Origin: Polyangiaceae bacterium
GTDB taxonomy: Bacteria > Myxococcota_A > Polyangia > Polyangiales > Polyangiaceae
Direction: 5' to 3'
Assembly: GCA_020633235.1 (NCBI GenBank)
Contig: JACKEA010000001.1
Location: 2,170,001 to 2,234,000 of the forward strand
DNA: 64,000 nucleotides
Positions 1-8,393 of the stretch are shown piece after piece. The notes beneath the pieces are model-generated. The model saw nothing but the letters and a program-made list of their open reading frames with translations, was not told the DNA's origin and searched no databases. Position 1 is the first letter of the stretch, and each line of letters begins with the position of its first letter. A program made the position numbers and the translations under genes.

Positions 1-1122
1 CTGCTGCACTTCTTGGAGTCGGTCCGCGAGGCTCTGGTCGTCGGGAGCGAGGGACGCTGCGATACGCAGGGCGTTGGCCGCGTTCACCACGTTCCTTTCC
101 TTCAGCGCGGCTTCCGCGGCGTCCACGTAGCGTTGGACCTGGTCACCGCGGGCCGTCACCAGACGTTGCTCGTAGCGTCGGCGGAGGTCTTCCGCGACGT
201 GCTCCTGCACCTGCGCCTTGCTGGCGGGCGGCGCAGAGGGCGCCGGGGGCGCGGACGAGCGCTGTCCCGGCGGAATGGAGCCCCGGAGCTTTCGCGCCAG
301 CGCCCGGCGTCGCGCTTCGGGATCCGCGGGGCGGGGCTCCGGCCGGTACGTCGCGCGCTCGGCGACGCGGGCCTCTTCCTCGATCCGCCGACGGATCTTC
401 TCCAGCTCCTGTGCCTGGGAGCGCTCGTCGCCCAGCAGCTGCTCGAGGTCCCGATTCTTGGCCTGGGTGGCGAGGTAGGCGTCGTACTCTTCGCGGCTCT
501 GCTTGCGCGTCAGCACGTCGTGGGCTTCGGTCAGGTGCTGAAAGATGCGATCCAGCTTGGGCTTGAAATTGCCTAGATTCTTGCCGAAGTAGCGATCCGG
601 GTGCAGCACGCTGACCGCGCGAAAGTAGGCGTCCTTGATCTCCTTCTTGTCCGCCCCGGGTTCCACGCCGAGCACTTCGTAGTGGTTCGCCGAGTCGAGG
701 CGATAGAAGCGATCGAGGATCATGCGTTTTCGAGGCAGCTCCAAATCCACGGCCTCGTCGAGCTCTGCGGGGTCATACAGGGCTGCGGCGGGATGTGACC
801 ATTCGGAGCCGTGAACCTCCGTGGTCTCGACGATTGGGCGCGCCAAGCGGCGGCCCGGTGGAACGGATGGGTGTTCCTCGGAGGGGGGAGGCGGTGTCGG
901 GGGAGGTAGGGCGCCGTACTCGATCGCGCCGAGCTCTGCCAAGCGCGTGAGGGTTTCTTGAATCCGCCCTTGCTCCATCCCGGTAGCGGCGGCGATGTCG
1001 GCCTCGCTGGTGCGGCCATCGACCCGCGACAGGACAAACGCTTCCTCCGGCCCGATGGGCAGACCGCGCATGTCCACGCCTTCGACGGGACGAGGCGTTC
1101 GGGCATCTTCGTTGGAACTCAC
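1..1122 (-). CDS. J-domain (DnaJ-like) protein, 3'-truncated by window edge
   Basis: The reverse strand is open from a GTG at 1122 to the window edge, so at least 374 residues are visible and the C-terminus is missing. Residues about 20-70 look like a winged-helix-type region. A proline-rich linker follows, then a J domain at about 146-212 with the diagnostic HPD in VLHPDRYFGKN (about 174-176), then a charged, probably coiled-coil segment. J domains stimulate Hsp70 ATPases, so a cytoplasmic co-chaperone or scaffold role is inferred; no zinc-finger region of canonical DnaJ is seen. The GTG gives MSSNEDARTPRPVEGVD; an ATG at 1071 is an alternative start. It lies 43 bp downstream of the acyltransferase on the same strand and could be the last gene of that operon. 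Confidence 0.85.
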   Translation of the reverse strand, partial: MSSNEDARTPRPVEGVDMRGLPIGPEEAFVLSRVDGRTSEADIAAATGMEQGRIQETLTRLAELGAIEYGALPPPTPPPPSEEHPSVPPGRRLARPIVETTEVHGSEWSHPAAALYDPAELDEAVDLELPRKRMILDRFYRLDSANHYEVLGVEPGADKKEIKDAYFRAVSVLHPDRYFGKNLGNFKPKLDRIFQHLTEAHDVLTRKQSREEYDAYLATQAKNRDLEQLLGDERSQAQELEKIRRRIEEEARVAERATYRPEPRPADPEARRRALARKLRGSIPPGQRSSAPPAPSAPPASKAQVQEHVAEDLRRRYEQRLVTARGDQVQRYVDAAEAALKERNVVNAANALRIAASLAPDDQSLADRLQEVQQ

Positions 1123-1165
1123 CGGCTGAACCGCCCCCCAGCTTGGGGACACTCGGCCGGGAATG

Positions 1166-2125
1166 TTAGCGTTTTCGGGTATTTTTGTGCAATGACCCGT
1201 TGAGGCTGGGCGGCGTCGAGAAGCGGCCGGACATCCACAGCCAATCCGCGGGGGACCGCAAAATTGCCGAGGAAACGGCATTGGTAACGCGTTGCGTTAG
1301 GTCCACCTCGTTCCCGGCGGACACTTCCTTCAGGACCAGGCGAAAGCGAGGCAGCGGGCCGTGGCTGGTGGTTCGTTCGAGGACGCCGACAATGACGGGC
1401 GCTCCGGTGCGGAGCGCGACCCGCTGGGGACCAATGGGCCAGTCCACCCGCTGGCCGCACAGTTCTGCGGGCTCCGACGCCACGCGCCCGCCGAGGTCCG
1501 GAAGGATGCCCACTGGTCGCCCTTGGCGCAGCGCGCGCAGCAGTCGCGCGGCGGCGCCGGGTCGTCCGCGGTGAATGACCTCGACGCCTCGTCCGATGCG
1601 ATGGGCGTCGACGATGGGGTCGAGGCGTGCGTCGTAGCTTTCGCGAACGACCACCGCGGGGTCGAGGCCGAGCTCCGCCACCAGCGCAGCAACGGCTTCG
1701 AAGGGGCCGACATGGGCGCTTACGAATACGCACCCGCGCCCGCGGGAGAGCACACTCCGAAGCTCGCGTTCGGATTCCGGGTCGAACGCCACCAGCTCGC
1801 GAGCGGCGATCGACGGTCGACGCAGCAACAGGCAGAGCGCGAGGTTCTCTCCCGCACGCGTGTAGCAGCGAAGTGCCGTTGGCGTTTCACGCTGAAGTAC
1901 CCGCGACAGATCGCGCGCCGTGGTCCGGCGCGTCGTTGGTGTGACCACGCCAGTGAGCCACCCCAGCGCTCCTCCCAGGGGCACCAGCACCCGGGGCGGC
2001 ACACGATCCACGACGGCCAGGAGCGCTCGAACCAGCCACACGATCAGCGTGTTCTTCACCTGTTGGGGCGCGGTCCACTCGCCCCCTACGCGCCGATCCC
2101 GCGTCGTCAGCGCGTGCACGCGCAT
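1166..2125 (-). CDS. LpxL/HtrB-family lysophospholipid acyltransferase
   Basis: A 319-residue protein of the lipid A biosynthesis (LpxL/HtrB/MsbB) acyltransferase family, which moves an acyl chain from acyl-ACP to a lipid A precursor or related lipid at the inner membrane. The H-x4-D/E catalytic signature appears as SAHVGPFE (His138, Glu143). The N-terminal stretch around residues 25-60 is hydrophobic (IVWLVRALLAVV, LVPLGGALGWLTGVV), as usual for membrane association. The start is placed at an ATG overlapping the upstream lipoprotein gene by 19 bp; a GTG at 2059 would trim the N-terminus to MKNTLIVWLV. Being last in an ECF sigma operon suggests envelope-stress control, which is inference. The exact acyl acceptor cannot be told. 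Confidence 0.85.
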   Translation of the reverse strand: MRVHALTTRDRRVGGEWTAPQQVKNTLIVWLVRALLAVVDRVPPRVLVPLGGALGWLTGVVTPTTRRTTARDLSRVLQRETPTALRCYTRAGENLALCLLLRRPSIAARELVAFDPESERELRSVLSRGRGCVFVSAHVGPFEAVAALVAELGLDPAVVVRESYDARLDPIVDAHRIGRGVEVIHRGRPGAAARLLRALRQGRPVGILPDLGGRVASEPAELCGQRVDWPIGPQRVALRTGAPVIVGVLERTTSHGPLPRFRLVLKEVSAGNEVDLTQRVTNAVSSAILRSPADWLWMSGRFSTPPSLNGSLHKNTRKR

Positions 2126-2574
2126 CGATCCTGGACCCGCTTCTCCGCCGCCTCCACCCGCTCTTCGGCCTGCTTGCAGCGCTGATCGGGGTCGTCCGGG
2201 CCGTTCAGCTCGCAGATGCGCTGACTGGACCGCCGCATCGACGCTAGCGCCTTGCACGCGGTGGTGCAGTCGTCCCCGGCGCTGTCGAGCTCCGTGGCAG
2301 CATTGGAGAGCGCCGTCTCGGCTTCCTCCACGGTACGCAGGGTGGGGCCCAGCGCGTCCGCCGGTGGCTCGGCGAATCCGCCGGTGCTGGTGCTGCCGCC
2401 CACCGGCGTCGGATACCCCTGCTGCTGGAACTGTCCCGGTTGCTGGTAGCCCGCGGGCTCGGCGCCTTGGCCATCTTCGGGGGAGCCGCTGGATGGAGCG
2501 TTGGCCGGCGGCGCGCTGCCACCGCACGCGGAGAGCAAGGCGGAAAGCAGAGCGCCGCCGAGCTTGCGTCTCAC
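2107..2574 (-). CDS. Lipoprotein with Gln/Gly/Pro-rich linker and Cys-rich tail
   Basis: Predicted 155-aa lipoprotein. The GTG start overlaps the preceding stop as GTGA, giving MRRKLGGALLSALLSACGG with a lipobox (LSAC). A low-complexity segment rich in Gly, Pro, Gln and Ser follows. The C-terminal half is charged and helical (ERVEAAEKRV) with several cysteines (DDCTTACKAL, QRICEL, DQRCKQ, DRCACTR) that could form disulfides in the periplasm. No enzymatic motif is visible. It is fourth in the sigma factor operon and probably shares its regulation. Function unknown. Confidence 0.75.
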   Translation of the reverse strand: MRRKLGGALLSALLSACGGSAPPANAPSSGSPEDGQGAEPAGYQQPGQFQQQGYPTPVGGSTSTGGFAEPPADALGPTLRTVEEAETALSNAATELDSAGDDCTTACKALASMRRSSQRICELNGPDDPDQRCKQAEERVEAAEKRVQDRCACTR

Positions 2575-3143
2575 GGGCCAGCCTCCGTGGGCACGGCCTT
2601 CTTGATGACCTCCGCCTGGATCTTCATGGACTCCTCGAAGGCATCCAGCGCGCGCTTCTTCGCGGCCTGGGCCTCGGAGGTCTTCTCTTCTTTTTCCAGA
2701 GCCTTTGCGCGGCGTTCTTCGACCAGGCCTCGAACCTCGAACAGATGCCCTCGGAAGTAGGTGGTTTCCGTGGCCAGCTCCAGGCCGTCGTCCACGTCCC
2801 GAGCGGCCTTGTCGAAGTTGCCGCGACGGCTCTCCAGATCCGCAAGGCGGGCCCGCGTGTCGCTCAGGACCTCTCGCACTTCGGGTGGGTTGCCGCTGGG
2901 TAGCGGTCCGGCCACCAGACCGCGCAGCACCTCCACGGCACGCCCGAGATCGTCCTTCTCTTCCGCGCCGTCCGCGATGTGATGCGCGGAGCGCGCGCGG
3001 GACAGGAACGCCAAGAGGGCGGGATCCACGGGTCGGCCCGCGTCGTCGGTTCCCGTGGGCAGGTCCTCGTTGCGGCTGCAGCCAGCGAGCGCCAACGTCA
3101 ACGCCACGGCGATCAGCAGACACAGGGCGCGCAAGCGCGTCAT
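2571..3143 (-). CDS. Lipoprotein with helical (TPR-like) C-terminal region
   Basis: Predicted 190-aa lipoprotein. MTRLRALCLLIAVALTLALAGCS ends in a clear lipobox (LAGC). The remainder is alpha-helical and charged, with repeats of the kind seen in TPR-like scaffolds (ADLESRRGNFDKAARDVDDG, ALDAFEESMKIQAEVI). The ATG overlaps the stop of the upstream anti-sigma-like gene as ATGA, so the two are translationally coupled. A cell-envelope sensor or assembly role linked to the sigma/anti-sigma pair is plausible but is inference from position only. Confidence 0.75.
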   Translation of the reverse strand: MTRLRALCLLIAVALTLALAGCSRNEDLPTGTDDAGRPVDPALLAFLSRARSAHHIADGAEEKDDLGRAVEVLRGLVAGPLPSGNPPEVREVLSDTRARLADLESRRGNFDKAARDVDDGLELATETTYFRGHLFEVRGLVEERRAKALEKEEKTSEAQAAKKRALDAFEESMKIQAEVIKKAVPTEAGP

Positions 3144-3733
3144 CGCACCCCCCACAAGGCGTAGCGGTTGGAGCGAAGGTCCCGGGCGCGGGCGAGGGCG
3201 ATGCGATCGATGCGGGCCGTGGTGTCGGCAGCGTCGAACTTCTCGTGGAACAGCGGCGCCGTGGAGCGTGACTGGGCCAGGTCTCGCGCGGCCCGCGCCA
3301 CGCTTTGCGGCGAGTGTCCCGCAGAGACGAACAGCAGGATCGACGCCGCCAGGGCCAGGGCGGCTGCGGCGCTGCCGAAGACCACGTAGACCAGGTTGCT
3401 CTTCTCGGCCTTCGCAGCCAGCGCCCGCTGGGCGATGGCGTCCGCCGTGGGGTGGGGCAGGGGCGCAGGCGCCGCCGCGAGCGCCAGGGCTCGGGCAAGG
3501 TCCGCGTTCGGATGGCTGCCTTGGCCCTCCAACGCCTGGCGCAGCCGCTCGCTCTCCACCAGCTCCTCTTCCGTGGGCTCTGCCAGCGGATCTTCGAGGG
3601 CTTGCGCGATCAACGCTTCGTTCAGGGCGGCGTCCAGCGGCGCGGGGGACCACGCCGATCGCAGGGCGGAGGCCAGCTCTTCCTCCACCTCGGGAGCAAG
3701 CAGCTCGAGCAGATCGTCGTCGCGGGTGGTCAT
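3140..3733 (-). CDS. Single-span membrane protein, probable anti-sigma factor
   Basis: A 197-aa protein with an acidic N-terminal cytoplasmic region (MTTRDDDLLELLAPEVEEEL), one transmembrane segment at about residues 113-140 (LVYVVFGSAAAALALAASILLFV) and a periplasmic tail of about 55 residues. This topology, and the ATGA overlap with the ECF sigma gene just upstream, are typical of ECF anti-sigma factors that hold the sigma factor at the membrane. The zinc-binding ZAS motif (H-x3-C-x2-C) is not seen, so it would be a non-ZAS type. The role is inferred from context. Confidence 0.7.
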   Translation of the reverse strand: MTTRDDDLLELLAPEVEEELASALRSAWSPAPLDAALNEALIAQALEDPLAEPTEEELVESERLRQALEGQGSHPNADLARALALAAAPAPLPHPTADAIAQRALAAKAEKSNLVYVVFGSAAAALALAASILLFVSAGHSPQSVARAARDLAQSRSTAPLFHEKFDAADTTARIDRIALARARDLRSNRYALWGVR

Positions 3734-4368
3734 GTCCCGAGACCTCCGTCTGCGGCCAACAGCTTGCGCAGGGCGCTCATCGCCCGATGGAGTACCACGT
3801 CGAAGGTGGACACGCTGACGTCCAGCTCTTTCGCCGCCTCCTCGCGGGATCGCTCTTCGAGAACCCGCAGGCGGATTGCCAAGGCGTAGCGCGGGTTGAT
3901 GCGTCCGAGGGCGACCTCCACCCGCTGGCGGGCGACGGCGAGGTCGTGGCGCTCGACGGCGTCCGCATCACGCTGTTCGGCGCCCGCGGCGTCGATCTCG
4001 CGCTGCACGTCATCCGGCTCGAACAGCACTTCGCGCTTGCGCTGGCGCAGCTGGTCGAGCGCCACGCGTAGCGCCACCACTCGAAGCCAGGGATACACGC
4101 CCACGTTCTGCCAAGTGAACTGATGGAAGCGCTCGACCACCTTCATGTAGGTGGTGGACAATGCCTCCTCCGCCGCCGCCGTGCTCCCCAGGCGGGGCAG
4201 CAGAACGCTGCGGTACAGCCGGGGACCGTGCTGTCGCAGAATGGCACCCAGGGCGTCGCGATCACCCGTTTGGGCGCGCTCGCACAGTTGGCGCTCCTCC
4301 GCCAGCTCGTCCGAGTCCTCGGCGTGCTGCACGGCGGCGACTGTACACAAGTCCCCTCGCCAGGGCAT
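3730..4368 (-). CDS. ECF-family RNA polymerase sigma factor
   Basis: Extracytoplasmic-function sigma factor, about 212 aa from the ATG at 4368. Region 2 is seen around LYRSVLLPRLGSTAAAEEAL and YMKVVERFHQFTWQNVGVYP, ending WLRVVALRVALDQLRQRKRE (core-polymerase and -10 binding). Region 4 has the helix-turn-helix RSREEAAKELDVSVSTFDVV for -35 recognition. It heads a five-gene operon and its stop overlaps the anti-sigma start. The ATG at 4368 is preferred because AGAGGG lies just upstream; a GTG at 4458 would add 30 residues, and a GTG at 4332 is also possible. The first 75 or so bases lie opposite the upstream region of the rhomboid gene. Confidence 0.85.
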   Translation of the reverse strand: MPWRGDLCTVAAVQHAEDSDELAEERQLCERAQTGDRDALGAILRQHGPRLYRSVLLPRLGSTAAAEEALSTTYMKVVERFHQFTWQNVGVYPWLRVVALRVALDQLRQRKREVLFEPDDVQREIDAAGAEQRDADAVERHDLAVARQRVEVALGRINPRYALAIRLRVLEERSREEAAKELDVSVSTFDVVLHRAMSALRKLLAADGGLGT

Positions 4369-4555
4369 GAGCCCTCTGAGCCAGCCGCTGGAGAGCGGCA
4401 GGCCCAGCCCTTGGGGCAGGGTGGCGACGGAAGCGTCCATGCTCGAACAACGCGGCACCGTGGCCCCGCCTTACGCCTATTTGTTCAGCATGATTTCGTT
4501 GCCGGGCGGGATCGGGCTTGCGCTCGGGGCCCAGGGCTCGATGATAGCCCGCCCC

Positions 4556-5431
4556 ATGGCCCACTCCTCTCGCGTTTGCCCCAAGTGCGGCGGCCTCAAC
4601 GGGGCGGAGGAGCGCGTGTGCTACCGCTGCGGGCAGCGGCTGCCGGGCCCCCTCGCCAGCGGTCTGCTGGACACCTTCTACAGCGCGCTGGGGCGAGAGG
4701 CTCCGCTCACGCGCTTGTTCCTGGGCATGTGCGCGATCGAATTCGTGCTGATGGCGGTGACGGGGAAGTCCGCGTCGCTCCTGGGAGGCGTTCGCATCAG
4801 CGAGGGTTTGCGTTGGGGCGCGATGCCCTCGGACGTCACCAGTGCGCTCCTTGGCTTGCCACCGGTGAGCCACGCCGAGCCTTGGCGCTACCTCTCGGCA
4901 ACCTTCGTGCATTTCGGTCTGCTGCACATCGTCTTCAATGGCATGGCGCTCTGGGATCTCGGTCGCGTGGTGGAGCAACGGTTGGGCTCCGGTCGCTTCG
5001 CCGTGATCTTTCTCGGGACCAGTATCGCCGGCTTCGTCGTGAGCGACTTCTGGTACGCGTTCCGACAGGAGCCCGCGTTCACTGGCGGTGCCAGCGCGGG
5101 GCTCTTCGGCCTGGTCGGTGTCCTCGTGGGCTACCTCTACGCCGCGCGCGATCCAGCGTGGAAGCAGTTCCTCACCCGGGTGGTGATCTACGCGGTGATC
5201 TTCGCCATCGCGTGGCCGGTCAACAACGCCGCTCACATCGGCGGGGCACTCACCGGGCTGCCCCTCGGCTACCTGTTCTACAAGGAGAAGCGCCCGTGGA
5301 AGCGGGCGCTCTGGTTCAACGCGCTGGCGGGAATTCTCGTGCTCGCGAGCTTCGCGTCCGTTGCGCTCTCGCTGCGTTCACCCTATTGGCAGCGGGCCAA
5401 GCAGGCCGAGATCCAGGCCGGCATCGAATAG
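4556..5431 (+). CDS. Rhomboid intramembrane serine protease with N-terminal zinc ribbon
   Basis: A 291-aa protein. Residues 8-25 hold a CPKC...CYRC zinc ribbon. The remainder is a rhomboid domain with about six membrane spans, including the HxxxN-type segment FVHFGLLHIVFNGMAL, the catalytic serine in FTGGASAGLFG (Ser180) and the catalytic histidine in NNAAHIGG (His227). Rhomboids cleave membrane proteins within or next to their transmembrane helices. The zinc ribbon should face the cytoplasm and may bind a partner. The ATG at 4556 gives MAHSSRVCPKCGG; an in-frame ATG at 4541 is an alternative. It is transcribed away from the sigma operon and stands 42 bp before the GTPase gene, so the two may form an operon. 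Confidence 0.9.
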   Translation: MAHSSRVCPKCGGLNGAEERVCYRCGQRLPGPLASGLLDTFYSALGREAPLTRLFLGMCAIEFVLMAVTGKSASLLGGVRISEGLRWGAMPSDVTSALLGLPPVSHAEPWRYLSATFVHFGLLHIVFNGMALWDLGRVVEQRLGSGRFAVIFLGTSIAGFVVSDFWYAFRQEPAFTGGASAGLFGLVGVLVGYLYAARDPAWKQFLTRVVIYAVIFAIAWPVNNAAHIGGALTGLPLGYLFYKEKRPWKRALWFNALAGILVLASFASVALSLRSPYWQRAKQAEIQAGIE

Positions 5432-5473
5432 CTCGCCTCTCGGCGCGGGTCCGGGTGCTATCCTCGGCGCCCC

Positions 5474-6667
5474 ATGCCGGTGGTCAACCCGCTCGCTCGC
5501 GAGTTGGTGTTCAAAATCGTCTATTACGGGCCGGGGCTCGGCGGAAAAACCACGAGCCTGCAGCACGTCCACGCCACCGCTCGGCCGGAGCATCGCGGTC
5601 GCTTGGTGAGCTTGGCCACACCGGTGGACCGCACGCTGTACTTCGACTTCCTGCCCGTGCGCCTACCCGCGCTTCGAGGCATGAGCGTGCGTCTGCAGCT
5701 GTTCACGGTGCCCGGCCAGGTCTACTACAACGCCACCCGCAAGCTGGTGTTGACCGGCGCCGATGGCATCGTGCTGGTGGTGGACTCCCAGCGTGAGCGG
5801 CTGGATGCCAACCTCGAGAGCCTGGAAAACCTGATCGACAATCTGCGCGAGCACGGCCGCGCTTTGGATCAGGTGCCGCACGTGCTGCAGTACAACAAGC
5901 GCGACCTCCCCGGCGTGCTCCCCGCGGACGAGCTGGGCCGACGACTGAACCTGCTGTCCGCTCCGGCCTTCGAGTCCGTCGCCGTGCACGGCGCGGGGAT
6001 CTACGAAGCCCTGGACGCCATCGCGCGGGCGGTGCTGCGCGACTTCGAGCGCCGCGTTCCCATTTCCGGAGAACGCGCTCCCGAGCTCGTGCTGCCCGAG
6101 GGGGGCCTGGCGGAGGTGCTCCGAGCCGAGACGAACCCGCCCGCGAACCCGCCCGCCGAGGCGGCGCCGCCCGCAGCCGAGATGGAACCGACCCCCGTGC
6201 CTCCGTCGGTACAGGAAGGTCCCCGCCGCCCGTCCACCTGGCCCAGTCTGAGGGTACCGCCCGTGGGCAACGCGCGGCCGGAGCCCGAGGTCGCTGTAGA
6301 AGTGGTGGAGCCGGCGCCGGTCGCGGCGGGCGCGCCGAGCTTCGCGCTGCTGTTTTCACCCGCCGAGCGGCCGCTGGTGGGGGCCGTGGAGCAGGCCCTC
6401 GGCCGTCGCGACGCGAACGAAGCGATCTTGGCCGTCGATCGGCTGGTGTCCCGTGTGCTTGCTGGCCTCGGCGCCATCGCGGGCGGGGAGGCACCCCGCG
6501 ACCCGGCGCTGGCGGTGATGCTCTTGGGAGTGCCGGGCCCGCGCTACCTCGAGCTCCGAGCGCGGGTGCGCGATGCTCGCTCCGGCGCCCCCCTCGGGGA
6601 CCGGGATGCGCTTGCCGCCTACGTCTTCGCGCTCGAGCTGGCGCAGGCGCGGGCGCGCTTCACTTAG
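5474..6667 (+). CDS. MglA-like Ras-superfamily GTPase with C-terminal extension
   Basis: A 397-aa protein. Residues 1-195 are an MglA-type small GTPase domain: P-loop GPGLGGKTT (19-27), switch/G3-like region QLFTVPGQVYYNATRK, and the base-specificity motif NKRD. MglA-family GTPases set cell polarity and drive motility in myxobacteria and related lineages. True MglA ends near residue 195. Here a Pro/Ala/Glu-rich linker (about 220-290) is followed by a helical C-terminal domain of about 100 residues (LFSPAERPLVGAVEQALGRR) of unknown function, so this is a fusion or paralogue rather than MglA itself. No mglB is adjacent. It overlaps the convergent lipoprotein gene by 8 bp. Confidence 0.85.
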   Translation: MPVVNPLARELVFKIVYYGPGLGGKTTSLQHVHATARPEHRGRLVSLATPVDRTLYFDFLPVRLPALRGMSVRLQLFTVPGQVYYNATRKLVLTGADGIVLVVDSQRERLDANLESLENLIDNLREHGRALDQVPHVLQYNKRDLPGVLPADELGRRLNLLSAPAFESVAVHGAGIYEALDAIARAVLRDFERRVPISGERAPELVLPEGGLAEVLRAETNPPANPPAEAAPPAAEMEPTPVPPSVQEGPRRPSTWPSLRVPPVGNARPEPEVAVEVVEPAPVAAGAPSFALLFSPAERPLVGAVEQALGRRDANEAILAVDRLVSRVLAGLGAIAGGEAPRDPALAVMLLGVPGPRYLELRARVRDARSGAPLGDRDALAAYVFALELAQARARFT

Positions 6668-8285
6668 GCGGCGGCGGCTCGGAACCCGTCGCGCTGCCGC
6701 TCACGTTGTTCTTCTTGGCGCCGATGGCCACAGTGCCGACCCAGGTGCCGTAGAAGCTGGTGGGGCGAGCATACTGGTCGACGTCGGCCAAGCCGGTGGC
6801 GCTCAGCACCAGCGTGGCGGCGGGGCTGCCGCTGTCTGCCGTCGCTTGCTTCACGCGTTCCCACTGCGCCGAGAGGGCCGCGCGGCAGAGCGTCTTGGTG
6901 CACACGCCGTCACACCCCGCGTAGCTCTGCCCGGGCTTTTCGCCGGCGGCGACCAGCGCTGCCGCGACGTCGTCGCAAGCGAGAAGATCTCCGAGCGCGC
7001 CGGGCACCGAGATCGCGGTCGGTGCCGCGTCCTTTGCCGGACCCAAGGCCATCGCCGTGAACAGCATGGAAGGGATGGTGTAGAGCTTGGTGCCGAGCAG
7101 CACGGTGTCGCCGGGATCGCTCTGCCAGCTGGCGTTGTTGGTGGTCGAGAAGCCGGCCGTTTCCGCATCCATCCCAGCGATGGTGGCAAGCTCGAAGGTC
7201 GCTTGCCCGGACCCCTTGCCAGCCGAGACCAGGCTGCCCTCGAAGGCCGCCCCCGTGAGGTTTTTGGCGCCGGCTTGCATGAATGCGGCGATCTTGTCGC
7301 GAATGATCGTGGGCGCGACGTTTGCGCCTCCCAGCGCCGCCGTGAGTGCGCCGTGCCAGTCCGCCGCCGTGCTCTGCGCGTCGAACGCCGTCGCATCCTG
7401 CGTGGTGGGGGTCACCAGCTGCATGTCTTCGAGCAGCGCGCTCACGTCGTCGCTGGCCCCTCCCAGGGCTGCCATCCCGGCCTCGCTCAAGGTGTTGGCG
7501 AAGGTCTGGTTCCAAGGCTCGGAGGAGGAATCGAGCGTCAGGCTGACGAGCAGATCCGTCTCGTCGACCTTCACCGGCACGTCGCTCACGGGGACCACCG
7601 TGGTGTTGATTTCCCCGGGCGTGAGCTTCGAGATCTCCTTGCAGCCGTAGATGTAGTAGCCGGAGCGCAGCCCAACGGCGAGCACTGGACCTATCGGAAC
7701 CCCTTCGACCTGCGGGATCTGTCCGGCGACGGCGCCACTCTTCAAGTCGCCGTCCGGCGGGGGATTGCCGACCAGCTCGGCGCAGGTGCTTCCGGCACGC
7801 ACGCTGGCCACCCAACCGGTGATCTCCCGCTTGCCGGAGTAGCTCGGCTCCACCTGCAGGGACGCGAAACCGCTCGCGCTGACGGAGACGCCGGCCTGTG
7901 CCGTTACGGAATCTCCCACCGAGGCTCGCAACGAGAACGTCGTCGGGACCGTTGGTGCCACCAGTTGGATCGTCGCCCGGCCGTCCTCGCCCGTGGTCGC
8001 CTCACTACGGTCCAGGGATGCGTCCTCGAACTGCCCGAGCAGCACGAAGTGCACCGGATAGCTCCTTGCGGGGCTGGCCACCACGGTGACCTCCCGGGCT
8101 TCTCCCGGGATCATCGTGAGCGTGGCGGGCGTCTCGAAGGTGAGGGAGCTCGGCAGATCGAGCTGGCTGCCACCGCCGCTGCCACCAGCCCCGGCCGCGC
8201 CGATGTCGTCGGCGCCGCTGCCGCAGCCGACCACGCACAGCGCGAGGCCGACAGCCCAGCATTTCCAGCTTCGATTTTCCAACAT
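6660..8285 (-). CDS. Large lipoprotein with Ig-like/bacterial adhesion-type N-terminal region
   Basis: A 541-aa predicted lipoprotein: MLENRSWKCWAVGLALCVVGCGSG has a lipobox (VVGC). A short Gly/Ala linker leads into a beta-rich segment (FETPATLTMIPGEAREVTVVASP ... GRATIQLVAPTVPTTFSLRASVG) that looks like an Ig-type fold. A longer, mainly helical domain follows with several cysteines (GCDGVCTKTLCRAAL). No catalytic motif is recognised. The small-molecule or surface-exposed role usual for such proteins in myxobacteria is guesswork. It is transcribed toward the GTPase gene and divergently from the sigma-54 regulator. Confidence 0.75.
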   Translation of the reverse strand: MLENRSWKCWAVGLALCVVGCGSGADDIGAAGAGGSGGGSQLDLPSSLTFETPATLTMIPGEAREVTVVASPARSYPVHFVLLGQFEDASLDRSEATTGEDGRATIQLVAPTVPTTFSLRASVGDSVTAQAGVSVSASGFASLQVEPSYSGKREITGWVASVRAGSTCAELVGNPPPDGDLKSGAVAGQIPQVEGVPIGPVLAVGLRSGYYIYGCKEISKLTPGEINTTVVPVSDVPVKVDETDLLVSLTLDSSSEPWNQTFANTLSEAGMAALGGASDDVSALLEDMQLVTPTTQDATAFDAQSTAADWHGALTAALGGANVAPTIIRDKIAAFMQAGAKNLTGAAFEGSLVSAGKGSGQATFELATIAGMDAETAGFSTTNNASWQSDPGDTVLLGTKLYTIPSMLFTAMALGPAKDAAPTAISVPGALGDLLACDDVAAALVAAGEKPGQSYAGCDGVCTKTLCRAALSAQWERVKQATADSGSPAATLVLSATGLADVDQYARPTSFYGTWVGTVAIGAKKNNVSGSATGSEPPPPK

Positions 8286-8393
8286 GGTCAAGCGCTTAAG
8301 AGACTGACACAAGGGTGAGCCGGGTCCGTCGACGATGCAAGCCGGATGGCGATCAACGCCAGATCGGGGCGCAAATGGTAGATAGCGGCAGAG

